Origin: Ilex aquifolium
Lineage: Eukaryota; Streptophyta; Magnoliopsida; Aquifoliales; Aquifoliaceae
DNA: 64,000 nt
Assembly (NCBI GenBank): GCA_951799425.1
Contig: OX637391.1
Coordinates: forward strand, 46,409,069-46,473,068
Direction: 5' to 3'
Positions 1-10,582 of the stretch are shown in pieces. The position numbers were made by a program, and so were the translations under genes. The notes under the pieces were generated by a model. That model was given only the letters and a program-made list of their open reading frames with translations. It ran no database searches and was not told the origin of the DNA. The stretch's first letter is position 1; each line of letters begins with the position of its first letter.

Positions 1-3000
1 GTGGCCGACCAGGACATCTCAGGGCTGCTTGCTGGAAGCTCCATCCAGAGCTTAAGCCCCCTCCTCGCGGCCGTACTGCTGCTATTGCTGAGATACCACC
101 ACCTACTACCACTACTCCTACTATTGCTCCTCCTTGGCAGAGTGATATGGATGCTATCACTTCCCGATTGGATATACTTATGTCCGCTCTGACTTCTCAG
201 AGTCCAACTACTGCTGCTGCCACCACTACAGGTATACCTTGTGCCTTTCATGCTTGTGCCAGTCCGTCTCTCATTTGGATGCTGGACTCGGGTGCAAATG
301 GTCACATGACAGGTGAGGCCCATCACTTCACCACTTTTGATGAGCAGTTACATACACAAGTTCAGTTAGCAGATGGGACACATGCCCCTATTGTTAGTAG
401 GGGTACAGTCCGCCTCCCAAATGACTTTACATTACGTTCGGTGTTTCATGCGCCAAAGTTGGCCATGAATCTATTATCTGTACATCAGTTAGCCAGAGAT
501 TTTCACTGTGCAGTTGTATTCTTATCTGATTCGTGTTATTTGCAGGACCTGAGTACCAGGAGGATTATTATCAGGGGACATGAGAGAGATGGACTGTATT
601 ATCTAGGCGATCCACCTCCAGTTTCACCAGTTCCTTCACCTCCATCACTTGCACCTGATTTGTCTTTATCTGTTCCTAGCTTGCATGCTAGTATTTTACC
701 TAGTACTTTTCGTTATGATTTTTCGTCACAAACTGTTCAGTTGTGGCATAACCGTTTTGGACATACAAATTTTAAATATTTATGTATGTTGTTTCCTGCT
801 TTGAGCGAGGCTTGTGTTGGTGGTAAACTTGATTGTGTTATATGTTCCTTATCGAAACATGTTAGGACCAGTTATATTCCTTGCATGCACCAGTCACCCA
901 AGCCATTTGACCTAATACACTCTGATATTTGGGGAACCTCTCCAGTTACTGCTCTGTCAGGTGCTCGATATTATGTGACATTTATAGATGACCATACCTG
1001 TTGTACTTGGGTCTACCTTTTGCATAGGAAGTCCGATGTACTCCCAATCATTACTCAGTTTCTCCAGATGATTAAGACACAATTCGATGTCATTGTTCGT
1101 ACTCTTCGTTCAGATAATGCCAAAAAATATGTGTCTGATACCTTAGTGTCTCACCTTTCTTCCCAGAGTATCCTTCAGCAGCTCACTTGTCCATATACTC
1201 CTGAGCAAAATGGAGTTGCTGAAAGGAAAAATAGGAGTCTGATAGGGATGGTACGTTGTATGCTTAGAGATATGGGGGTACCAAAATCTTATTGGCATTT
1301 TGCTGTTTTGACTTCTACCTTTCTATGCAATCGTACACCGAGTCGTGTTCTTCAACATATGGCTCCCTCACAGGTCTTATTTTCTGAGCGGACACTTTTT
1401 CCAGTCCCCCCTCGTGTTTTTGGTTGTACATGTTTTGTTCAGGATCGATCTTCTACTCGCCATAAGCTTGATGATAAAGCGATTCGTTGTGTCTTTGTGG
1501 GCTATTGTCATCAGTCTAAGGGATATCGGTGTTATGATCCTATTAGGCGCCGTATGTATCATAGTCTAGATATTACCTTCCTTGAGCATATTCCTTATTT
1601 TTCTTCCAGTCCTGTGTCTTCCCCTCCAGTTGATGATACTCCTTTTGATTTTTCATTACCACAAAAGCCAGAGCCATTGGTCACTCTCACTACAGAGTCA
1701 TCAGTCTCTTCTCCTCTAGAGCCACTCATCCTTGTCAGTACAGAGTCCCCAGTCTCTCTTCCTTTGCAGGTTTATGTTCGTCGCCCTCGCTCTCATCCCC
1801 CTGCTGATGTCCCCTCTACCTCAGGCGATGCAGGTAATACTTTTCAGTTCGTTGAGCATATTGATGCACCTGTTGTTAGTACTGATGAGATTGCAGGTAC
1901 TGAGCCAGTTACTTTACCTGATGAGACATTGTCAGTGGAGGATGATGATTTAGGGCGTCGTTATCCGCAGCGTGATCGCCGTCCAGTTGTTCGTTATGGT
2001 TGGACTGCCAAGATTTTATATCCGATCTCTGCTTATGTTTCTTATGGTGATCTGTTTCCTACATTCTGAACTTATAACATGGCCTTATCAGATACGCCGG
2101 TTCCTCGCTCTATTTTAGAAGCTATGCGGGAGCCCTAGTGGGTTCTTGCCATGCAGATAGAGATGGACGCTCTTCAGCATAATCATACATGGGATCTTGT
2201 CTATTTACCTTCAGGGGTAAAGACTGTTGGCTGTCGCTGAGTTTACACCCTGAAGTTTCTTGCGGATAGTACTATTGATCGCCACAAGGCTAGGCTTGTG
2301 GCGAAGGGCTTTACTCAGGTACCAGGTCGTGATTTTGGTGCTACCTTTGCTCCCGTGGCAAAATTGACTACTGTTCGATTGATTATTTCTCTGGCTGCGG
2401 AGTACTCTTGGCCTCTTCATCAGTTGGATGTGAAGAATGCATTTCTTCACGGTGATCTGGACGAGATTATTTATATGGATGCACCACCGGGCTTTCGTGG
2501 TGAGGAGGAGTATGCTGGAAAGGTATGTCGACTGCGTAAGTCTCTTTATGGACTGAAACAGTCACCACAAGCCTGGTTCTCTCGCTTTAGTAGTGTAGTT
2601 GTACGTTTAGGGTTCACCAGATGCTATTCTGATCATACCTGCTTCATTCGACGAAATACTTTTGGACAGTATGTCATCCTGTTGGTATATGTTGATGATA
2701 TTATTATTATTGGAGATGATGTTTCTGGGACTGCACAGGTCAAGGTAGACCTTGGGAAGGCCTTCGATGTGAAGGACCTTGGATTTCTGCGATACTTTCT
2801 TGGGATTGAGGTTGCCCGTAGTAGCATGGGTATTGTTCTTTCTCAGAGAAAGTATGTCATGGATCTTCTCCCAGACACTGGGATGCTGGGGTGCAAACCG
2901 GCATCATCACCTATGATTCCAAACCTGAAACTTACTGCTGAAGGTGAGGAGTTGAGAGATCTGACTATTTATCAGAGGTTGGTAGGTAAACTTATTTACC

Positions 3001-3775
3001 TAGTCAACACTAGGCCAGACATTTCATTTGCTGTCAGCCGAGTTAGTTAGTTCATGCACAGGCTGTGTCAGCCTCATCTTGATGCAGTTTATCATATTCT
3101 TCGGTACCTCAAGTCTTGTCATGGACTTGGGTTGTTCTATGCATCAGGATCTCAGACTGGTTCTCTAGCTTGTTATTCAAATTCAGATTATGGGGGAGCG
3201 TGTGACGGTCGATCTACTACGGGCTTCTGTGCTTTTCGAGGGACTCATCTTATCTCTTGGAAAAGCAAGAAGCAGGCAGTTGTCTCTCGCTCGTCAGCAG
3301 AGGCAGAGTATCGGGCACTGGCACTTGGCACGTGTGAGATTATCTGGTTATGATCGATTCTTGGCGAGTTGGGATTTCCAGTGACTTTTCCATCCACATT
3401 ATATTGTGATAATCGATCTGCTATTCAGCTCGCTTCTGACTCTGTACTACATGAGAGGACGAAGCATATAGAGATCGATGTTCACTTTCTTCGAGAGAAG
3501 GTTAGCTGTTGTATTGTCACTCCATTGTTTGTGGGGACCAGTGATCAGGTTGCGGATGTTTTCACAAAACCTGTCACTCTATCCATTCTTCAGGACTCGG
3601 TTGTCAAGCTTGACTTAGTTGATATTTTTGCGCCTAGCTTGAGGGGGAGTATTGGAGTTAAAGCCTAGTTTATTAGGGTTTTCCTTTGTCCTTATTGTAC
3701 ATTTATTATTTGACTATATATACGGGGGCTCTACACTTAATTTGTATCCCTTTTTCACTCACGTTTATTCCAAGT
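1..3775 (+). mobile_element. Ty1/copia LTR retrotransposon, 5' part outside the window
   Basis: The 3' portion of a copia element: end of gag, then protease, integrase, reverse transcriptase and RNase H in the order typical of copia. A purine-rich tract GAGGGGGAG (3641-3649) lies just before the likely 3' LTR start at about 3650 (TATTGGAG, probably once TGTTGGAG). The LTR has AT-rich, promoter-like DNA (about 3710-3725) and seems to be cut short near 3775, where sequence resembling a gypsy LTR begins. The 5' LTR, primer site and most of gag are not in the window, so LTR divergence cannot be judged. The class is clear; the 3' boundary is approximate. Confidence 0.9.
3..3668 (+). pseudogene. 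copia gag-pol polyprotein, one frame with five internal stops
   Basis: The frame entering the window starts in a gag zinc knuckle (GHLRAAC near codon 8). It then shows the protease active site (WMLDSGANGHM, about 285-310), the GAG-pre-integrase motif (LWHNRFGH), and the integrase core with conserved Asp residues (HSDIWG, TFIDDHT, LRSDNA) and the Glu-bearing PEQNGVAERKNR. Next come reverse transcriptase with YVDD (about 2689-2700), then RNase H and ADVFTKP. The frame is never shifted, but stops occur at 2067 (TGA), 2136 (TAG), 2238 (TGA), 3048 (TAG) and 3351 (TGA), so no full polyprotein can be made. Aligned against the usual copia pattern, 2238 replaces Trp and 3048 replaces Gln. This fits G-to-A and C-to-T change. 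It is an inactive but fairly well preserved copy. Confidence 0.9.
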
Positions 3776-4335
3776 GGTATGGTTCCCAGATATGGTACCA
3801 ATCCTTACCATTATGAGATGATGCTATAAATTGTTATTGTTACAACGTTTTTTTTAGTTATTGGTTTTGTTTATGATTATCTATCGTATGCCATACATAT
3901 TTTCTTGTTATCAGTTATTTTATATTCCATGTTTTCAAAATGAATATTACTATGTGTGCCTTACCATTCACTGGGCTTTAAGCTCATTCCGTTGGATTAT
4001 GTTTTTTTTTCCAGGTGAGAGACTAGAGTGTCGCTAGCAGATTCTGGAGACTTTTGCGCACCTAATTGTGCCATGACCTCTATAGGACGTTTTTGTGCAC
4101 CATCTTATGTAGATAAGTATATAGGTATACATGTACTTTATCAGTAGACGCTCGGTATGTATGAGCGGTAAATCCTCTTTTTGTTCTGGTTATGTGGACA
4201 TGTTACTTAATAATACAAGGATATTTTTGTGTTTGTATTTTCTCCTAATGGTAATATTGATGATAGGCTTACATGCTCCATGGGATAAGCTCCATGGTTC
4301 ATGGCCGGTCATACCCCTGGAAATGGGGTGTGACA
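3776..4335 (+). mobile_element. gypsy-type LTR remnant
   Basis: Non-coding stretch with features common in plant Ty3/gypsy LTRs: a CACTGGGCTTTAAGCTCA-like block near 3969, a pyrimidine run followed by CCAGGTGAGAG, and a terminal GGGGTGTGACA ending at 4335. No primer-binding site follows, so this is a solo or truncated LTR. It begins where the copia 3' LTR appears to break off, suggesting insertion or recombination there. The left edge is approximate. Confidence 0.4.
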
Positions 4336-4701
4336 GGGTGTCCTGTCGGGAAAATAATACTCCTGCTGAGATTGAAATCATGAAATAAACATTACTAGTT
4401 AAAACCCTTGAATTTCCAGAGTTCATGTTAGTTACCTTTTACATGTGCTGAGCATTGGCAGCCTTGTCACTTTGGCATGCTCTTAGGAAATCATGGTCCA
4501 ATCTTGTATTTACCAAGTCTATGCAAACGACCAGGATTAATCTCTGGCTGTCTTACATTTTTTTTTTTTTTTGATCAATGGCTTTCTTACATTGGCTTGA
4601 TGCAATCTATCTTAGTAAACCTTTTTTCCATGAAAGGAGAACTAATCCAAGGCAGCAGATAAAATGAAACGTAGAACCATCAATGACACACGACAGCCTT
4701 A
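4336..4701. other. Intergenic, 3' flank of the PPR gene
   Basis: No gene or repeat recognised. It contains a T-run at about 4560-4573 and presumably the 3' untranslated region of the minus-strand PPR gene. Short ORFs here show no coding character. Confidence 0.5.
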
Positions 4702-6570
4702 TTACCAGAATTCCCTGCAGGAGCAAAATCCAGTACTAAAATGGTGAAACCGATTGGTATCCCTAACAATGATTTCCCTCCCCGTAATCCTTGAAGCAAG
4801 CTTCATAAAAGAGTGGCAATCCCCACAGATTCTGAGATTCTTCATAATCCTTATAGGTGCACTAGAGGGCAAACACATCAGCCCAAAAGTAAGAGCGAGC
4901 TTCTCACTATGATGCCTCAGCAATTCCTGTTTCTGGTTCTCTTCCACATCATGCAGGTCATGATCAGTCTCACCCTTGTAACCCAGCTTCTTCATTTCTT
5001 CTAGAAAATCCTCCAATCTCGAATAAATCTCAGTAATTCTAGGATGGCTTCTCTCACCAACCATAAATACGTGAACCTCATCCTTAATTTCAATCCAACT
5101 CTTGCCCCTCTCCTTCTTTGCTTCACTGCCTTTGAGAAGCTTTCTTGCCTGTGCAACTTCCTCCCACTTTTTATTTGCAGCATATATATTCGAAAGCAAG
5201 ACATGGTTTCCTGCATTATTAGGTTCAAGTTCAAACAAATGCTTGGCAGCAATCTCAGCCAACTCAACATTCCCATGGACCCTGCAGGACGCCAAAAGCG
5301 ATCCCCACATAGAAGCTGTGGCATCAAATGGCATTTCGTCCATCAAATTCTTAGCTTCATGAATCAGCCCCGTCCGACCTAGAAGATCAACCATGCATGA
5401 ATAGTGAAAGACGTTGCGTGACACATTATGCTCTTTCATCATAATTTCGAAATATTTACGCCCTTGTCCTACCAGACCCATATGTCCACAAGCAGATAAC
5501 ACAGAAATATAAGTTACTTCATTTGGGCGCATGCCAATCTGCTGCATTTTCTCGAATGATATCATCGCCTCTATAGATCGAACATGTCTAGAAAAGCCAG
5601 AAATCATTGCATTCCATAAGACTATATTCTTCTCTTCTGCCCTGGAAAACACATAGTACGCGTCCCTAATGCTTCCACCTTTTGCATACATATCTACAAG
5701 CGAGGAAACCACAAAAAGGTTTGCTTGAAAACCAGCTTTATACACTACTGCATGTACCTGTTTTCCTTCAATCAAAGCAGCCAAGGCTGCACAAGCAGCG
5801 AGAATAGAAGAAATAATAAATTGGTCAGGTTCCAATCCACCTACTTGTGATCTGCGAAACAATAGCAATGCCTCCTCAAAAAGTTCATTTTGCACATACC
5901 CTGCCACCATTGAACTCCAAGTGACGACACTCCTCTCTGGCATGCACTCAAACACCAGAATAGCATCCTTAACAAGATTGCATTTTGCATATACATCAAG
6001 CAAAGCAGTACTCACAAACACATTTGCGACCATTGATGCCTTAAGAGCAAAACCATGCAATTGTTTACACTCAAACACTACACACTTGGCAGCACAAGCG
6101 CAAAGCACACTTGAAAGTGTGAACTCACTGAACTGGGTTCCTTCTTTCTGCATTTGAATGAAAAGATTGAGAGCCTCTTCTTTATTCCCATTTTGGGTAT
6201 AAGAACCAACAATGGTATTCCATGACACTATGTTTCTTTGAGGCATTCTATCAAATATTTTACGAGCATAGTCAACCAGACCACATTTTGAATACACGTT
6301 GATGAGCATATTGGATGCCGAAGTGTCTTCTTGTAATCCAAAATGAAGAATCTGGGCATGGCAAGCCTTCCCTTCCATGACTCCTCTGTGTCTTGCACAT
6401 TCCTGTAAGTGTTCTTGCAAATTTGGTGCATGGGCTGCATTTGAATCCACCCAAACACTGTCTCCTTCGGTTGGTTCGGCAAGTATGGCATTATTGGTCA
6501 GAGATGATAAGTTTCTGTAGTGTGGATCAAAGCTACGGCAGTGTCCCCTGCATCTTCCTAAGGCTTTCAT
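4702..6570 (-). CDS. PPR protein, PLS class with DYW deaminase domain
   Basis: Intronless 622-codon gene from ATG at 6570 to TAA at 4702. Proteins of this class act in mitochondria or chloroplasts, where the PPR tract binds a specific RNA site and the DYW domain deaminates C to U. The first ~45 residues are rich in basic and hydroxylated residues, consistent with an organelle transit peptide. PLS-type repeats run from about 80 to 430 (for example SWNTIVGSYTQNG, TWSSMVAGYVQN). The E/E+ region follows, and the DYW domain covers about 528-622. Deaminase zinc ligands are visible: HSE (from 554) and CGDC (582-585). The C-terminal HHF and CSC ligand set is also present. The protein ends in EFW instead of DYW, a common variant. 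From memory it resembles the Arabidopsis At5g04780 group; a BLAST search would settle orthology. Its RNA target cannot be predicted here. Confidence 0.93.
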   Translation of the reverse strand: MKALGRCRGHCRSFDPHYRNLSSLTNNAILAEPTEGDSVWVDSNAAHAPNLQEHLQECARHRGVMEGKACHAQILHFGLQEDTSASNMLINVYSKCGLVDYARKIFDRMPQRNIVSWNTIVGSYTQNGNKEEALNLFIQMQKEGTQFSEFTLSSVLCACAAKCVVFECKQLHGFALKASMVANVFVSTALLDVYAKCNLVKDAILVFECMPERSVVTWSSMVAGYVQNELFEEALLLFRRSQVGGLEPDQFIISSILAACAALAALIEGKQVHAVVYKAGFQANLFVVSSLVDMYAKGGSIRDAYYVFSRAEEKNIVLWNAMISGFSRHVRSIEAMISFEKMQQIGMRPNEVTYISVLSACGHMGLVGQGRKYFEIMMKEHNVSRNVFHYSCMVDLLGRTGLIHEAKNLMDEMPFDATASMWGSLLASCRVHGNVELAEIAAKHLFELEPNNAGNHVLLSNIYAANKKWEEVAQARKLLKGSEAKKERGKSWIEIKDEVHVFMVGERSHPRITEIYSRLEDFLEEMKKLGYKGETDHDLHDVEENQKQELLRHHSEKLALTFGLMCLPSSAPIRIMKNLRICGDCHSFMKLASRITGREIIVRDTNRFHHFSTGFCSCREFW

Positions 6571-6651
6571 GTCATCGTTTACAGTATGGTCAAACCCATG
6601 CTACGTGACCAAACCTTAATTGAAATTCATATGATTCATATGCCACATCAT

Positions 6652-7391
6652 AAATGAAATAATTTAGGAGGGAATATAAAATAATGGCATAATTTAGCAG
6701 ACCTAACTCCTAAGTATAATTTTTTTCTATTAAAAGTTATAAGCCCAACTTACTGTCACATTATTTTTTTTTGAAGGAGGGGAACCTTGACATCAAGAAG
6801 ACGAATTCTTCACAAGACAATGAGCACCATTTAGATTTAAAAATTTAATCTAATTTGTTGATCTAATGATGTAGTAGTGAAGTAATCCAATAACATTATT
6901 ATGACTGTAACTCTTAGATGTTTTTATTAAAATTTTATCGATTATCACATCATTAGGTCAATTTTTAATATTCCAATTGCATTACTCGTAACAACGATGT
7001 AGAGTCATTCAATCATTACAGCTTTTTAATAGAAAAAAATGGGTTTTTCGCACTTTGTATTTTGAAAGATTTCAAGATTCTCATTTTATACTTTCAAAGA
7101 TTCAATTTTTCACATTATAACCTCAATGTATTAAAAGTATTATAATATGACATTTCTGTTAGCTTCCGTTATTTTTTTTGTCAAAAGCCAACCCATTGAA
7201 ACTGACGAAAAAATTAACGGAAAACTAACAAAAGAGCCACATTGCAACACTTTTAATACATTAAGGATTTAATGTTAAAAATTTAATCTTTGAAGGTAAA
7301 AAATAAAAAATCTTGAAATCTTTCACAAAACAAAGTCTTAGGTCTACTAAATTATGCCATTATTTTATATTCCCTCCTAAATTATTTCATT
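6652..7391. mobile_element. Foldback (MITE-like) element split by a second foldback element
   Basis: The outer arms 6652-6705 and 7337-7391 are inverted copies (core AAATGAAATAATTTAGGAGG), about 96% identical by eye. The right arm continues inward (7195-7345) as an inverted copy of 7045-7190, so the ancestral element was a near-perfect hairpin of about 400 bp. Its left arm is now interrupted at about 6706-7045. No target duplication is obvious. The element is non-coding. Confidence 0.65.
6708..7044. mobile_element. Inserted foldback element inside the left arm of the 6652-7391 element
   Basis: This sequence has its own inverted ends: TTTTTTCTATTAAAAG at about 6721 pairs with CTTTTTAATAGAAAAAA at about 7020. 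A second inverted pair lies inside it (TTGATCTAATGATGT near 6858 against ACATCATTAGGTCAA near 6948). It has no coding content. Removing it restores continuity of the outer element's left arm, so it arrived later. Confidence 0.55.
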
Positions 7392-7420
7392 TCTCATATT
7401 ACACCCGACATTATATGATA

Positions 7421-8881
7421 CTAATAATGCACTACGTGTGTTGCACGTGACTAATTTTTTTTTAAAAAAAATTAATAAATAAATATTTGGTATATGTGTA
7501 CTTGAATTAAATATCATCTCAAATTTATCAAACTTATTTTTTTATCGCTCATGCCCTATTATAGAATTTTAAAAAATTTTGTATATTTTCAAGATTTGTT
7601 ATTCTAACTTTAAGAAAAAATGATAAAAAAAAAAAAGAAAATAAATAATTAAAGTTCTATTTTTTTTCTATAATTTTGTAATTGAAAGTATTTTTTAGTG
7701 ATGTTTGAAAATCAAATTTTTTAAAATTAATTTAATTAAGATTCCACTTATCAATCATTGAACAAAATAAAAATAATTATCAATATACCAATCGTATTGG
7801 AACCTTATTGTATTTAAGATTAGTTAGGTCAATTGAGATAAAATTTAATATACAACGCTATAATATTAAAAAAAAATTAAAAACAAGTTTTCACATAAAA
7901 TCTTAACACAGTTTAAAATTTTTAATATAACTAAAAATTCATGTAAAATTATATATATTATTTTTTATCTTAAAAATAAAATGGTTTTGATGAAAAATAA
8001 AATATACATATATAGTCATAATATTATCTTTATAAATGAGATGAGTAATATTATATTGATAGAGTTTTTGAAGGTTTTTTTTTTTTTGAATATTTTGTTA
8101 AAACTTATAATAATGCATATATTTTTTAAGAGTAATATAATAAATCAAAAAGTTTCATAAAAATTGAAATTTATAAATAGAGAATAGATAATTAAAAATT
8201 TAATTTGATTAAGATTCACTTATAAACCATTGAATAAATTAAAAATAATTATCAATACCAATCATATTGGCGCCCTAATGTATTTAGGATTATCAAGGTC
8301 AATTGGGATAAAATTTAATATACAATGATATAATATATATTATAAAGCATATTGATTTTTTTTTTAAAATCAAGTTTTTATATAAAATTTTAACACAGAC
8401 TATAAAGTTTACTGTGACTAAAGATTATATAAAGCTATAATACATTATTTTTTATCTTAAAAATGAAAGGGTTAAATATTTTGATGAAAAATAAAATATA
8501 AATACAAGGTTAAACATTTTGATGAAAAATAAAATATACACATATAGTCATAATATTATCTTTATAAATGAGGTGAGTAATATTATATTGATGGAATTTT
8601 TGAAAGGTTTTTTGAATATTTTGTTAAAACTTATAATGATGCATATATTTTTTAAGAGTAATATAATGAGTCAAAAAGTTTTATAAAAATTGATATTTAT
8701 ACATAGGAAATATATAATTAAAAGTGATCTTAGATATAATTTAGAGATTTAAATTAATAAGGATATGATGATAATTTAAATATTAAGTGTAGAATGATAG
8801 AGTGGTCTTTTAATTCTTTATGAGGGTAAAATAGTGAATCAAAAGTTTTTCATAATAAGGTACTTTTATTAATAGTGTAGA
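7421..8881 (-). mobile_element. Non-autonomous Helitron
   Basis: On the minus strand it begins TCTACACTATTAATAAAAG at 8881, preceded by A. It ends at 7421 with TTAG followed by T, a one-base variant of CTRR. Just inside the 3' end is a short hairpin, ACGTG-CAACA-CACGT. An A|T insertion site and these termini match Helitron structure. No Rep/helicase ORF is present. The interior is an imperfect tandem duplication (about 7735-8150 and 8209-8690), and a shorter ~45-bp duplication lies at about 8466-8560. Confidence 0.6.
7735..8690. repeat. Imperfect tandem duplication, unit about 470-500 bp
   Basis: Two AT-rich copies share long blocks in the same order. Examples are the AATTATCAATA block at about 7775 and 8248, GATAAAATTTAATATACAA at about 7836 and 8306, and the ATAGTCATAATATTATC block at about 8011 and 8545. 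The second copy has extra bases around 8466-8560 where one block is itself doubled. Confidence 0.65.
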
Positions 8882-9227
8882 TATAAATATAGATATACTA
8901 TATATGTAACCAACACAGGCAAATAATTAACACATACGAACATTTTTGGAGGATCCCATTCTATTATTTATACTGTTGCTTAATTCTTTTCAATGATTGA
9001 TTATTCATGAGATCTCACATGACTTTCAAAATCAGGTCAAATTTTTAAAAATTAATCTGAATCAAAAGAATTTCGATTTGTTGGCAAGTCTATTAGGGAG
9101 AATTAAACGTTTGCGTTACCTACCGTTAATAGTGCAAGTAAACAAGAACTAGGTTTTAATAAATTATAAGAAAAAAAAAAAAAAGACAAAGCCTGTAGTG
9201 GATTTTGTTTTACACCTTAAGAAAATA
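8882..9227. other. AT-rich intergenic DNA
   Basis: No gene, repeat or element end recognised apart from an A-run near 9171-9184. Confidence 0.4.
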
Positions 9228-10273
9228 CAGTAATGTTACACTGATCAAATTTGAGGACTAAAAAAATGACCAAATGACATGACAACAGACGTGGGTAGGC
9301 TAACTGGGCAAAACTCCTTTCTACTGAATGCCCACAAAATTTTCTGCCAAAATCCTAACCTCAAATCAAGGAAAGAATTGGCTTGAGAGCAAATTCCAAA
9401 ATGAAAAAACATGGTGGTCTTCCCCGATCTGCTGACAAGCGGAATGTCCAAAGCAAAAAAATCTGTTTTGGGTCATCTCCATATTTTCTAATTTTGTCGA
9501 CTTTGACCATAGGACGGAGAGGGTTGTTTCGCATCGTGTCCCTCCACGTCCAAGTAGATCGATCCAATTATTGGACTAATCTCGGAATTCATGAACTCCT
9601 TTTATTTGTTGCATTGAAGATTTGAACCTGTTAATCCATTAAAGAATTGATATAGCTAAGCCTACTGTTTTTTGGGGCATACCACTTTAGAAGTTGTTTT
9701 AAGTGCATTCTTCAGAATTTATTTTATTTAACTTGTTATTTCCCGTAATTGATATTGTCACATGATGGAATTTCGGGTTGGTTTCACTGTTAAATATTGG
9801 ATAGTGAGAAAGCTTCAAAGCAAGAAACAATAGGAAGAAGAAACTAAAAGAAAGGCAGCTATGGAGGGAGCAAGTCGTTGTAATTTTTATTTATTTTGCT
9901 CATCCAATGCAATCTCAGAAACACAAAGATTCGAAAAAGAACTTTAAACCCAAATAAGCATTTCATCGAACAGTTGGGTTGGGTTGCATACAACATTCTC
10001 CATCTTCTAGTCGAAGTCGACAATATTGCAGAATATGAGATGACCTGTAGGAGATTTTTTTGCTTTTGTTCCGCTTGTTAGCAGATCGAGAAAGCACCAT
10101 AGTTTTCGATTTTGGAATTTGCGCTCAAGCCGTTTGTTTCCCTGATTTGAGGCTTAGATTTTGGTAGAAAATTTCTTGTGAATTTGGTTTGGCCAATCAG
10201 CCTCTCCACGTCAACCACCATGTCATTTGGTCATTTTTTTTTATCCCCAAATTTGGTCAATGTAGCATTACTA
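9228..10273. mobile_element. Long terminal-inverted-repeat element, about 1.05 kb
   Basis: The left arm (9228 to about 9520) and right arm (about 9985-10273) are inverted copies with outer ends CAGTAATGTTACA and TAGTAATGCTACA. Matching blocks inside include TTGACCAAATTTGGGG-like, TGACCAAATGACATG, GCAAATTCCAAAAT and GATCTGCT(G/A)ACAAGCGGAA. The centre has no transposase. No convincing target duplication was found, so the superfamily is open. A second, left-truncated copy lies at 24088-24915. Confidence 0.65.
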
Positions 10274-10582
10274 CATCAAATATGTTTAATGGATCGACTG
10301 AAATCATTATAAATTTTCTAAATAGGACTAACCCCTAATTATCACATGTTAATATACAAATGGAAAATTTGAAGGTAGGTCTCCCTATATGGACTTATTT
10401 GCACTAAAGTCCGCCAATAAAACTTATTTGTTATGAAGTTCGTTTTTTATCAATTTTACCAGACTATCCCTTCTATTTAGAAGTGAAGTAAAACTAAAAA
10501 TTAAAAACTCCTAAATTTCTCTCTCATATCTATCTATATCCATACATAGGTTAGAACTATATCTCTCTCATATATATATACT
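9445..10582. repeat. Direct repeat X, copy 1
   Basis: Nearly identical (only scattered differences seen) to 24088-25238, offset about 14.64 kb. It contains most of the long-TIR element, its right flank, and the start of another foldback element. It ends exactly where Helitron A's 3' terminus begins at 10583. Confidence 0.85.
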
